64,000 bases of DNA from Hydractinia symbiolongicarpus (taxonomy: Eukaryota > Cnidaria > Hydrozoa > Anthoathecata > Hydractiniidae). This document shows, piece by piece, positions 32,501 to 41,939 of the stretch; the first letter of the stretch is position 1; the number at the start of each line of letters is the position of its first letter. The stretch covers positions 22,999,650-23,063,649 of the forward strand of contig NC_079887.1 of NCBI RefSeq assembly GCF_029227915.1. Direction: 5' to 3'. A program made the position numbers and the translations under genes. The notes under the pieces are model-generated. The model saw nothing but the letters and a program-made list of their open reading frames with translations, ran no database searches and was not told the origin of the DNA.

Positions 32501-33598
32501 TCCACTGCAAATGATCTCGGTAAAATCAGTATGAGGTCTTCTTTTTGTATCTGGCTGGCACGTGAATCCAATGTTTGGTCAACTGACTCCTTAATGCAAT
32601 TACCCAAATCCAAGCAGGCTTTGCCCATTGTGGAGACCAAGGGTGTTTCATCTCGCCGAAAGGGGCCATCTAAAAAGGTTAGCCAAAATAAAAATGACAC
32701 TCAACCAATTAGTGTCTATAAAAACATCGGTTTTTTAAACAAAGGCAACACTTGTTACGCCAACGCCATTTTGCAAGTATTAAGTACCATTCCAACACTC
32801 TGGTGCCAGAGTGGGTCAGAATCGTTTCATTTATCACCTATTGCGAGGTCTATTTCGCTTAACATGGCGAAGCTGAAGCAATCATTGTCACCTGTTGACC
32901 CTTCGAATTTTCTCTGGGCCCTTGAACGTCAAATGCACTCTGATGGGAAACTGGACTTCCAATTTAATACTCAGCAAGATGTAGCAGAGATTTTGTTTGC
33001 GGTTTTGGACGCCCTTAAGGGATTTTCCCCGATTGCTGCAGATAAAATCTTAACTGAAATCTCAATGTCCGTAAGCTGTAACACCTGCCTGTGCACCTCG
33101 GTAAATGTCGAAATGCAGGACATTTTAACACTGCCAATGACATCTAAAATCCAATCTTGTGTCAGCAAATTTTTAGAACCGGAAATTCTAACTGATGGAA
33201 ACAAGTGGTTTTGTCCGCAATGCTTTGCACATAGAGAGAGTACTAGAGAAACGCAAATCAGCAGGAGTAGTGAAATCTTATTCCTGCATCTTAAAAGGTT
33301 TTTAAAACATGGTGAACATCTGGTAAAAGACAACAGAGTTGTTGAATGTGTTTCTTTACGTGACTCTCTCCTGCAACTACCTCTCGTCAGTGATACGGAC
33401 ACAATGTTTAATCAGAACTACTCATTGTTAGCAACAATTAATCACTCCGGTACATTAACCGCAGGTCATTATTGGGCTTATGTTAAGGATCCTGCCACAA
33501 ATTCTTGGTACCACTGCAATGATAGAGCGGTTTGCAAATGCTCTCCACCTATTCTCAACAACAATTCATGTTATATTCTTTGTTACGTTCGCTGTTGA
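29591..33598 (+). CDS. Reverse transcriptase / RLE endonuclease / USP deubiquitinase fusion
   Basis: One uninterrupted frame of about 1,335 codons with no start codon. Numbering from codon 29612: RT at about 180-450, with FRPIALLNVEGKLF, catalytic Asp in WLDIASAYPS (D329) and FMDD at 430-433. A thumb region follows, then a CCHC knuckle near 774 (CFLCHKEICTSAHILGAC). A restriction-like endonuclease has ELKPDIVLYS near 880 and VIIVELTCPCEEN near 895, so this is an R2/NeSL-type element. From about 1036 to the end is a ubiquitin-specific protease domain: Cys box NKGNTCYANAILQV, a CxxC...CxxC zinc ribbon, His box AGHYWAYVKDP and the acidic box YHCNDRAV. All catalytic residues are present. It could remove ubiquitin from the RNP or host factors; that is inference. 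The two catalytic halves share one frame with no stop or splice site between them. Confidence 0.85.
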   Translation, partial: WSDLDSAVHSKLKACTNLSISEKVKTLETLIYEDASKIFGCRSSNKTKNIASINRRTIRSINLVKEKNVLLAQIASSTIKEELTALQELLQQVRIKIRVMRRGEKRRRRKWSFKNAQKVFRNDPYKAGKDLLNPKSDIRLCVEQSVLDNHKLSSLSDNFHDSSLPLLPGLPPPPQIKKAFSATSFKFSDFASVLYTRRNASAPGLNGISYKVYKKCTKISSFLFNVFKCGLKNCVVPLQWRHAKEIYIPKSKTPVPSNLKDFRPIALLNVEGKLFFSIFSRRLETHVIHNNKFINTSVQKGCMANVPGCWEHMSSIWAALKDARSARTDLATIWLDIASAYPSIPHRLIFFALERYGISPSWIAIVKGYYSGLYSKSFSKSAPSNWHQHFRGIFAGCTLSIVLFLSGINVILEYTLATSVSCYITSNRVSLPLIRAFMDDINIMSSSVAGTQVLLNRCTTALSWANMTFRAEKSRSFVIIKGRSINSTPFSVSSPENDIDFSQYIPSIHASPVRFLGRIIDCSISDRKSINELEEKLIEGLGVINKSLYTGAQKLWILQHLLIPRIQWPLLIYEVSMSVAGRLEQKVSVFIRKWLNLHRSITNISLYADSSPCPLPIKSLTSILKSAKISGHLLLRHSKDPILSTLDPSLKAGSWKVSDAVNIAEGELKYKTIRGPVQRGRTGLGICKVEVIQPKTTHKYRKLIAKTSAEIDEESYLSKALQLQVQGQWTRWENYVKFDLSWKNILATPPNLLSFCLQSTYDVLPSPSNLRRWKINTEPSCFLCHKEICTSAHILGACKTALSQGRYTFRHDSVLTHLVETLKKFIFELPSEPPKNCQKITFLRAVSKAHTKSKVSGILHLTKDWKIVADTHSNYVFPSHIAISELKPDIVLYSNDLKRVIIVELTCPCEENMNAWHSTKVAKYSCLMNVIMVNGWQVDFFAVEVGARGYCARTTTACLKRMGFTNKLAYSTANDLGKISMRSSFCIWLARESNVWSTDSLMQLPKSKQALPIVETKGVSSRRKGPSKKVSQNKNDTQPISVYKNIGFLNKGNTCYANAILQVLSTIPTLWCQSGSESFHLSPIARSISLNMAKLKQSLSPVDPSNFLWALERQMHSDGKLDFQFNTQQDVAEILFAVLDALKGFSPIAADKILTEISMSVSCNTCLCTSVNVEMQDILTLPMTSKIQSCVSKFLEPEILTDGNKWFCPQCFAHRESTRETQISRSSEILFLHLKRFLKHGEHLVKDNRVVECVSLRDSLLQLPLVSDTDTMFNQNYSLLATINHSGTLTAGHYWAYVKDPATNSWYHCNDRAVCKCSPPILNNNSCYILCYVRC

Positions 33599-33954
33599 TC
33601 CGCTTTTTCTTTCTTTCTTATACATTTATCATTACGTTTATAAAACCTGTACTTCCAGGGTCATGGGGGAGGAAAATGTAAATCCGAGCGGTTTTATATT
33701 ACCCCAGCTAGTTCATTCGAACCAGTTTGCCGTCAATACCCAGAGGGTAAAGAGTTCAGCTCACTCTTCTCTGGTAACTTAAAAGAAGCTTAGCAAGGGG
33801 GTTTGCTTTCAGCTTGTCTTTGGGTGTAACGACCCCACTTTTTACCCCAGTTCAGTAAGGTGCCCAAGTTTACTAACTTGGTCTTCAGGCTTGACAACCC
33901 TGCTGTCCTTAGTCAAAATATGTACAGGCTGGTCCTGTCATGACAACCTCCTGT

Positions 33955-34030
33955 GTAAGGCTGAGTGTTGGGGCCCTGTAACACATGTGGAAAGCTACAG
34001 CCAGAGTCACAAGTTCTGGCGCACAGGAGG
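33955..34030 (+). repeat. Tail block shared with 56290-56365
   Basis: AACACATGTGGAAAGCTACA and its surroundings occur in both places at about 88% identity. Here it is in the tail of the RT-USP retrotransposon; at 56.3 kb it precedes another fragment of the family. Confidence 0.75.
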
Positions 34031-36813
34031 GTTTTATATAATTCTTTTTTTATATTATATATTTTTGACATATACATTTTTTCCATTTGTGTTTGTTCTG
34101 TAACCAGTCCGTTTATGTTGTTAGATCTGTCTTGTGTCGTATTGTTTGTGATTGAAGGATTGTTTTTTCTCTTTAAGATTTTCTCAGTGAATAGTTATAG
34201 GTCCAAGTTGGACAGTACTCATGCTTGTAATAAGCAAGAAAGTGTATTCAGCACCTTCTTCTGGGAGCCTAATCCCAATTTTATTTACATCCACCGTCCC
34301 TGTAGACAAGATACTTCAGTGCAGCTTGCTGTATTGTAAACCTTTTTCATCACTGTTATCCGCAATTAAGGAACGAGCAGAGAGATTATTCTTTTCAAAT
34401 GAAGGAAAATGTTTTTTCGGAGAAACAATCGATGAATGTTTTACAACTCTGACTAACTCTGCTGATGAACCACTTGACGAAAATTTGTCCTTGACAGACT
34501 ATTTAAACAACAATGGTTTGTATTTGTCAAAGATGTACCTTGTTTTGAATACCAGAAAACGAGAAGATGCAAGTCCTCCAAGTAATTCTATGTTTGGATT
34601 TGATTGTGATGATGCTCACAACTTACCACTTCCCATTCCTAATTTGGATTTTGGAAATGACTTCTTGGTTGCAGAAGAAGATGATCAGCAGATTGTTGAC
34701 GTTCCTGGTGAGTACAACAGCCTCAGAAAATTTAAAAGTAGTTGGTACAGTAGTCTGATATAATTTCGTTCGATATAATTTGTGTCGTATGCTAATTTGT
34801 CTGGATAGAACAGATTTTATTCGGCCGTAGGTAATTTGGTCTTATTTCCCAAGGAATTTTCTTTTGAAAATTGGTCTGAATCGATAAAAAAACCTACACA
34901 CAATGTATATACAGTTAAAGTTTATATTTTTAGAAACTGTACCAAATCCTGGTTAACATAGACGATTTGGAATCTGAAATTGTACCTGACCATCAAAACA
35001 ATAATAATCCCAATTTTGAATTTGAAGCTGGTACAAGTCATCAATTTGGTATACGAAGGTAACCCTAACCAAGTTGATAACCTCGTAGATTTGGAATCTC
35101 CAGCCACCTTAAACCATCGTGACACAACTGTGGATTTGTCATCCCACGCTAGCTCTAGCCACGCTAACTTGGAACCAGATAGCAACGAAGTAAATTTGGT
35201 TCTTCCTGATGATATTAAAACTATCAAAGTTCATAGGTTGCGCTTGAAGGAAGATATGATCAACGGCTTCAAACAAATAATGGAAAACGATAAAATAAAG
35301 TTCACAATTATTGATCCACGAGGAGAAGAAGAAAGTGGCGTTGGTATTGGAGTTGACAGAGATCTGTATACATCTTTTTGGATGGAGGTTGCTGATTCTC
35401 TCTGTATTGGAACATCAGAAAGGGTACCTTTCATAAGGCATGATTTGTACTTTGAGGAATGGGAATAAATTGGAAAAATACTGAAACATGGATACACCAG
35501 AACTGGATATTTTCCAATTTTTTTAGCCAAAGCTTTTGTTACGTATTGTTTATTTGGGGACACACCGCTCTCTAATGATCTGCTCATGGAATCTTTTTTA
35601 AACTTTGTGTCACCAATGGATGCATCATTATTAAAAAGAAGCCCTGAAAACCACTAATCAAGGAATATACAAGGACGAGGATTTCATAGATCTTCTAGAC
35701 CGCTACAACTGTAGATCCAGTGTTAATCCACTCAATGTTTATGGAGTTGTTCTTGAACTTGCACAGCAAGAAATAATACAAAAACCGTTCATCATGGTTT
35801 GCAGTTGGGCGAAAACACTACAATGTTTGAAAGAATATGAAGAATTTTCATCAATATATTTCTTGAAAAACTTTACGATGCTGTTACACCTTCTACTAAA
35901 AAAGTTATAAAACTATTCGTTGCAGATCCGAAGACAGAAGGACAACGATGTTGTTACAAATATTTGCTTCAATATGTTCGTGGGCTTGACAATACTGATC
36001 TTGTGAAATTGTTGCGATTTTTGACAGGTTCAGACATAATTTTATGTAGAAAAATAGATGTGTCATTTGTTGAAATATGTGAAAATGCTGCCAGAAGACT
36101 AATTGCGCATACGTGTGCGCCTTTATTGGAACTGTCGTATTCGTATCGCAATTTTTGTGAACTCCCGGAAGAATTCCAGAATATCTTGCGGGTGGATAGC
36201 TGGGGAACTGATTTTACTTGATATCATATACTGTATGTATTTACCTGATATTTTTATATAGTTTTAAATTACGTTCTTTTTTTGCTTAATTCAGAACAAA
36301 ACGTTATATAAACATGACAGTGCACATATTTTATTTTGCTATTAGGAGTGTGTTTGAAATTCGATCATGTTATCATTTTATACAAAGGCAGTTACAGCAG
36401 TGTTCTGTACAAACTTGACGATTTCTATTTGGACACTTCACATAGAAACTATTTTATAAAATTTTGTTATATATAAACTTGGAGATTTTTACTTGGATAT
36501 TTTATATAAGTCAAAGTTTTGTTCTATTTAAACTTGGAGATTTTTACTTGGATATTTTATATGAGTTAGAGTTTTGTTCTATATAAACTTGGAGATACTT
36601 TTTTCACCTGGAATGACTGAATTAGAATCCCTTACTGGTTAAGTGGACTATAATTTGGTATTTCACGGCATACGTGTGGTGTGTTGTACCATTTATATTT
36701 CTGAGCAGCATGTTTTTTTGTTCGAAAGACAGCATTATATAAAAGAAAAATGGCATATCTTTTTTCTGGAAAACAAACTAAGTAAACTGTTCATAAAGAA
36801 TTAGTTCAACTGT

Positions 36814-37989
36814 TCATGAATATTCTGCAATTTTTTGAATAAGGTACGCATACAAATTGAAACAGCCTTCGAAATTATCGAAATTATCTGGCACGTTCCA
36901 ACCATCTTGAGCCATCAAAGTGGTAGCAAATTCACCAAATTCGTCAGAAAAATCTTCCACTGTACGTATCGAAATACTTGAAAATTCTGAAACCTCGTCT
37001 AAATCGACATTTTTCAAAAAATTCGTTCCTCCGTGTAAATGAGGCAAAAAATACATTGTATTGGGTCTTCCACTTGGTCCGCCATTTTTAGATTTGGAAA
37101 TTAGATGTTGATTCCATTCCTGTTTTACGGTTCCGGATCAGGCGCATAAAGCAAAATCTTGCACAATCGAGTAAAACAGCGTCTGAGGGATCGTACAAAT
37201 CTCTATCCACAAGGTCTTTGAAGAAGGAAACCCACCAACCAGGACGGTCTCGACGCAGTTTAGCCAATATGCCTCTATACGTTGATTAACTGGTTCACAA
37301 TCCTCGCTACTATCGCGTAAGGATATATGTATAGGCTCGATAAGGGAATGCTCTGTACCGTCGTCAGCCTTTATTTTGTTTGGAATTCCCTTCAATTGCG
37401 TTATAGCTTCCAGGTAGTATCTTGCTATCAATTCTGGCACCTTGTTACTTGATGATACCTCTAACCAAATGAGTCTGCGTGAATAGCCGTCAATGCATCC
37501 GTGGATGCTGAATCCAAAGGGCTTCAATTTGTCAAGCCCATCAATGTGCCAAACGAAATTTGGACCAGGATTTCTATAAGTACGGCGTGATAATCTATGT
37601 CTTCTTCGCTGATCAACACCTTCCGGATCAATATTTAGCAGAGTCTTACGAACATCTTCCCTGCGTACAATCAATCCTTTACTTTTCAACGAAGCCCATA
37701 CACGACGATATCCAAGTTGAGCACCACTACCTTCAAGATCATTCTGTATCGCAGCCTCTAATTCATTTACACTGCACCTTCGGGTATTGAGTGGTCTTCT
37801 GAATAGATTTTTACGCTTCAAGTTTCTTTTCAGCGTAGAAAGACTGATATCATGACCATGATGTATTCGTAAAAACTCTCGAATTTCTTCATAAGTGTAC
37901 CCACCAATAAAATAGTCATTAATCAGGTCATCCAATGGTTTCTCTTGATCGGATAAACAAGGTATCAAATCCATTTTGTGCACATACAC
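36814..37989 (-). pseudogene. IH1 rve integrase, frameshifted
   Basis: The minus strand opens at 37989; MDLIPCLSDQEKPLDDLI (ATG near 37974) aligns with the IH2 integrase start. A helix-turn-helix (YTYEEIREFLRIHHGHDISL) and rve core follow, with catalytic Asp in NFVWHIDGLDK and KADDGTEHSL and Glu in NQRIEAYW. About eight residues before that Glu are missing relative to IH2. A 1-bp deletion right after EAYW (near 37265) shifts the frame; the expected continuation exists in another frame and shifts again near 37110. The C-terminal piece is open at 36814-37056 (TMYFLPHLHGG). It is about 68% identical by eye to the IH2 integrase over the core. It is a clear but recent pseudogene, on the strand opposite the HECT gene. 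Confidence 0.85.
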
Positions 37990-38270
37990 AGTGTAGTTGC
38001 TGCTGTATGCTGATGTCGCATCAGACTTTCTTTGTTTATCGCAATATTTTTGTGATATGCGTTAGCAAAACTTATTTTCAGAATTTTGAGAAGGTCTGAA
38101 TCCAAACTGATATGGTCTTGCTGGAAAATTGAGAAGGTCTCAGCTGAAAATTCAGGTGGTTTCAGTCAAAATTGGGAAGGTCTGAGTCAAAAATTGGGAA
38201 GGTCTGAGTAAAAATGGGAAGGTCTCGTTGAATTTTGAGAAGGACCCAGAGACACCTCAGGGCCATCATA

Positions 38271-38276
38271 TTGTCT
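38271..38276. repeat. 6-bp target-site duplication of IH1 (right)
   Basis: TTGTCT, exact copy of 28831-28836. Confidence 0.85.
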
Positions 38277-38699
38277 CAATTTTACATTTTTGTATCATAA
38301 TGCAGCACAAGTGAGTTGTTTCAGAGTGAATTATGATTTGATCCATAGAGCTTTTTGTCCTCATTCTTTTAACTTTTGTAGGTGCTTTAAGCCGAACGTT
38401 TTAGGAGAGTTTGTCAAGATGAGTGTATAAGTGTGCTTGATGAATGTGGACTAAACTACACATTAACGGTAAATATTTTCTATTGTATATACGACTGTTG
38501 AATGAATTATGATTTATGCTAAACAATAATCTAGTTCTCAATAAAAATGTATGTCTCGTCATACAACTTTTTTTATAAGCTATTTTCCTGTTTAGTTTAA
38601 AAGATACATATAGGTTAACTCTTGCCTCATAATCTAATTCAAAGATTAATTGTTAGTGACAGGCTGAAATCACATATTTTACTTTTATTTTTTCTATAG

Positions 38700-39150
38700 A
38701 ATGACAACGAAATGTTGGTAACACGAGCCCTCATTATTTATGATGTGATTGGTCGGAGGAAGGTGGCTCTTGACCAGTCGAGTGACGGCTTGAAAGCTTT
38801 GGATTTCTTAAATGCCATGCAGAGTTATCCAAAATTGTTCAAAGAGTTGTTTGTTTTAAAAGACCACTTGGTTTCCAGGGACGTTATCAAAACGTTAAGA
38901 TTTGATTCCAATTTCAAGGAAGAAGGAACAAAGACGAAATATTACTTTCTGAATTTCATTGAAAATAGTGGAAAACTTGACGACATTATAATTTTTATTA
39001 CTGGATCGCCGATGCTAACTGGCTTTGGAAAGATACATGCCTGATAATTCTCAGGATCAGGACACTTTTAATGCAGCACTTGAAGCTGTAATGGTTGACG
39101 AAAAGAAATTTAACTGCATTTGACGATTTTTTTATTTTTCTATTTTATTG
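38700..39150 (+). pseudogene. HECT-like fragment from another IH-type element
   Basis: After a good acceptor at 38700, the frame gives VTRALIIYDVIGRRKVALDQ, FLNAMQSYPKLFKELFV, RFDSNFKEEGTKTKYY and FITGSPMLTGFGKIH, stopping at 39044. The spacing and words match the pre-C-lobe and C-lobe start of the HECT proteins in IH3 (PKWAAEGSNEHYRQ, RFVTGSEEEP). A further piece, DQDTFNAALEAVMV, appears after a frame shift and ends near 39122. The catalytic Cys block is missing. A short exon-like piece at 38378-38465 precedes it. It is a decayed fourth HECT copy, with no integrase next to it. Confidence 0.55.
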
Positions 39151-40200
39151 CTTTATCTTGATACATTTTTTTAAAGCATATTTCAAGCCTCAAATACGAA
39201 TCATTGAAATTTCCACATGCTTATAAAAAACTACAGTAACATTCTATACTTCACTTCCTTAAACAGACCCGTTGTTTAAGAAAATCTTCTTGTATGACTT
39301 GAATCCTAGTAATCAATAAGAATGTGATTATACGTTTGTCTCAGATCATGTGAGAAGTATCGTATCGTGTATTCATACGCCAAAAGAATGTCTGGCGAAT
39401 TTTACTCAATCGCAGCATACATTTTCTTTGTTAACAATTATTTTTGTTAATTATGTTTTATTTTGGTTAAAAATGGTTCTGTAAATCTGATCCCGCAAAC
39501 AATCCAGACAGTTTTTGTTTCATATTTTTTATCAAATAACAAGTCCTTGAAACATTTTTTTATTCAGATATCTATATAAGTCTCAACCTGAAGTCGAACT
39601 GTCTTCTACACAACAAAACTGGTTCTTCTGTGTTCATTTTTACATTTGTATTTTGTTAGTGATGCAGTACTAGTTTCGTCCTTTTTCGCCACCATTTTTG
39701 AATTATTTGGCTTTCGCACATTTGAAGAACGCAGTTAATAGGTCAATCAATTTTTATCCGTATAGCCTTCACGAATTTGCGTTATTTTAAGCATGGAAAT
39801 TCGGATTGATGTATTAGGCAGTTATCTGGCTCACTTCAGAGTGCGCAGTGAACGAGCATCGACTTTTATGATTAACACTAAATCTTAGGACCATATACCC
39901 AATGCTCAAAGTTGGTTTACAAAACTAAAAAAGGATGGCACGGACGAAAATTTGGCAAAAGCGCGGGATAATGAAGGTTTTACAATATAATAAGCGTGGT
40001 GTGTGTGTGTTCTAACTAACTTTGGTCGGAATGCTGTAAAAACACAGACCATATTCACCTACATGCCTCAACAATTTCGTTGACCATATATCCTTATTTC
40101 GTTGACCATATTTTGAAAGCAACCACTTTGTGGATATATATCACAATGAACATGACATATATTCTTAGAACTGTTGATATACCTGAGCTTTTATGAGCCT
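39151..40200. other. No recognisable gene
   Basis: AT-rich sequence with short broken frames only. Confidence 0.6.
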
Positions 40201-40209
40201 TTATATATG

Positions 40210-41741
40210 TCTCTCACATATTGGGTGCCTGTAGGACCTCCCTTACGCAGGGTAGATACACCTAACGTCATGACTCGGTTTTAAAAGTTTTGGTTAAGGC
40301 ATTAAAAGAGTTTTTGGTATCATATGAACCTCTTAAGGTTTTCAAGTGCAACAAAATTAATTTCATTCCGGCCGGTCAATCACCATCTAAGAAAAGGCAT
40401 ACAAAGTGTCCAGGCCTTTTTCACCTTGCTTCCGATTGGAAAATACTGTCAGATTTAGATTCTGTTTAAGTTGCTCCACCATACATTGCAATAACACAAC
40501 TACGCCCAGCAGTGTTATTAATATCCAGTTCTTCCAAAACTGTAATTATGGTAGAACTGACTTGTCCACGTGAAGAGAACACGGAATATTGGCACAAACG
40601 AAAGCTTAACAAATCTGCTTTTTACACCTGGATGTCTCGAAATTCTACCACTTGGATTGAGCCTGAAAAGGCCCCAATCATTCCTAAAGTTTCTTCTGTT
40701 ACAAATATGGAATGTAAGAAATCAAAAACCCCTGAGAAATCTTCCGCAAGTCACACAAAATCTTGTAAAATCAAAAAACCTGAAAAACTTGCTACAAGGT
40801 CTTCCAAAACAACAGTCGCATTGCCATCTTACCGTGATTTTAGGAATAGCGGTCTAAAAAACTTGGGAAACACATGTTATGCAAACTCAATCTTACAATG
40901 TTTTTATAACCTTCCGAAAGTTAAAGAAGTACCCTTGTATCCTATCCATACCTTTAACCGTAGATGGAGAAGTGAAATTTCGTAAAAATTTTTAATTAAG
41001 GCCTATTATCACCATTGCGGCAACTTAAATAATGGTCACTACACAACCATAGCCTTCGACCAAATGGTTCACAGGTGGATACATTGCAACGATAGAGCAG
41101 TAATTTTCTGTGATGACCGCCTTATTAACAGTCACGAGTCATATGTTTTCTTTTTAGAAGAGCTGAGGTAAGAAAATTTTAACCAGAATGAGTCAGCAAG
41201 GGGGCTTGAGTACACTCAGTCTTGTCTTTGGAGAGTGACGACTCCACTTATTACCCAAGTCAAAAAATAAAATAAAAACAAAATCAAATAAAAATTAAGT
41301 TAGCAAAGGGGTTTGATCATACTAGGTCTTGTCTTTGGAGAGTGACGACTCCACTTATTACCTGACTTAAAAACAAAGAATAGCACAGTTGAACAGAAAC
41401 TGGTCAAAGTTTACTTTAGGAAGATAGGCATGTCTAGTTTCTGCTGATGACCGTCCGCGGACCTCTTCGAGGTGACCCAGTTAGACATCCAGGGTACTTA
41501 GGTTCAGAAATATGGGTCGAAACCTACCTGCCCTTGGTCAAAGTTCTGTTCATTTTTTTCAAATGTGTTGTGTCCTTTTTATTTTTTTGTATATATTTTT
41601 TTAATTAATTCCTTGTAAAAAGGGGAAATTGTGCGTTTAGAGGCATTTCTCTAGAGGAGTACAACCTCTAGCTTATTTCCGAAGACCTAACAGGTTGAGT
41701 TCATCATTGCGGTGGCTTGCCACCTCTTTGTAAATTATTTT
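40210..41741 (+). pseudogene. RT-USP retrotransposon, 3' fragment with tail
   Basis: The coding part begins in the CCHC-to-RLE spacer (HLASDWKILSDLDS), continues through PYIAITQLRP and VIMVELTCPREENTEYWH (endonuclease), a Lys/Ser-rich linker, and the USP Cys box LKNLGNTCYANSILQCF near 40860. About 200 residues of USP are deleted; the frame shifts near 40985 and the His box returns as NNGHYTTIAFDQM then WIHCNDRAVIFCDD, ending about 41171. A tail of 570 bp follows, with two units of the tail repeat (41192-41365), the structured element (41427-41491) and the 3' limit near 41741. The tail is nearly identical in inverse orientation to 10905-11620. Dead copy. Confidence 0.8.
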
Positions 41742-41847
41742 CCTATACTATTTGTCGTATATTTTATATACTATATATCATACACACATCATATATATCA
41801 TTCACACACATCATATATACTCCGATCCGGGCTTACGTCACACCGCT

Positions 41848-41865
41848 GAAGATTGGCCAATCTTC
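41848..41865. promoter_or_regulatory. 18-bp perfect palindrome upstream of the YqaJ gene
   Basis: GAAGATTGGCCAATCTTC is its own reverse complement and contains a central CCAAT-box pair (ATTGG/CCAAT). It lies just before a larger inverted repeat (CTGCAGTGAAAA at about 41881 with TTTTCACTGCAG ending about 41936). It could be a promoter element for the gene that follows or the end of a mobile element. Confidence 0.4.
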
Positions 41866-41939
41866 GCACATGCGCGAGTAACTGCAGTGAAAACAAACGT
41901 TTTCGCTAGCTGTGGAAAGCTTTTTTCACTGCAGTATTG

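Larger units (their letters stand above)
29589..34355 (+). mobile_element. RT-RLE-USP non-LTR retrotransposon, 5'-truncated
   Basis: The copy is placed by where the IH1 HECT reading stops and resumes; edges are good to perhaps 10 bp and no clear TSD is seen. It begins inside the ORF (no ATG), typical of 5' truncation by target-primed reverse transcription. The tail 33599-34355 has one unit of the family tail repeat (about 33788-33855) and a block (33955-34030) shared with 56290-56365. There is no poly-A tail. Other partial copies of the family lie at 10003-11620 (minus), 40210-41741 and 56200-57039. Confidence 0.8.
29095..36221 (+). pseudogene. IH1 HECT-like gene, interrupted
   Basis: Exon 1 (29095-29196, MVGENRRNTEARLSGLILKI) and exon 2 (from 29480, VHVRWKRFDVEKG) match the N-terminus of the IH2 gene. 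One extra A near 29545 shifts frame before GGGYRFIMVEDN. At about 29588 the retrotransposon breaks in; the gene resumes at about 34356 (LSAIKERAERLFF). The ubiquitin-fold-like N-terminal block ends SLTDYLNNNGLYLSKMYLVL. Later parts are KIKFTIIDPRGEEESGVGIG and VPFIRHDLYFEEWE, then an in-frame stop (35466), a frame shift near 35640, and a C-lobe at 35964-36221 with LLRFLTGSDIIL and the catalytic block LIAHTCAPLLEL, Cys kept. At least one extra base, one stop and one shift make it a pseudogene. Confidence 0.8.
28837..38270. mobile_element. IH1: integrase-HECT transposon carrying a nested retrotransposon
   Basis: TIRs start TACGATGGCCCTGAGGTGTC (left, 28837) and TATGATGGCCCTGAGGTGTC (right, inverse of 38251-38270), with similarity extending about 30 bp. 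The flanking hexamer TTGTCT is exact on both sides. Subterminal arrays of about 20 bp (CAGACCTTCCCAATTTT type, 28865-28935, and the inverse at 38150-38225) follow each end. Contents: a broken plus-strand HECT-like gene, a broken minus-strand integrase gene, and the RT-RLE-USP retrotransposon at about 29589-34355 inserted in the HECT gene. Without that insert IH1 would be about 4.7 kb, close to IH2. Confidence 0.88.

Noticed and set aside
34891-35227. Antisense frames across the HECT genes of IH1 and IH2
   Set aside because: Shadows of the sense HECT coding sequence, including the Val/Asp/Ala repeat opposite the Thr/Pro array.
41430-41500. Hammerhead ribozyme suggested by CTGATGA in the retrotransposon tail
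   Set aside because: No GAAA core follows a suitable stem II on the same strand, so the conserved catalytic core cannot be formed.
10900-41741. The inverted similarity between about 11 kb and 41 kb as giant TIRs of one 30-kb element
   Set aside because: The shared part is the 3' tail of a retrotransposon family in two orientations, and complete transposons with their own TSDs begin and end independently in between.
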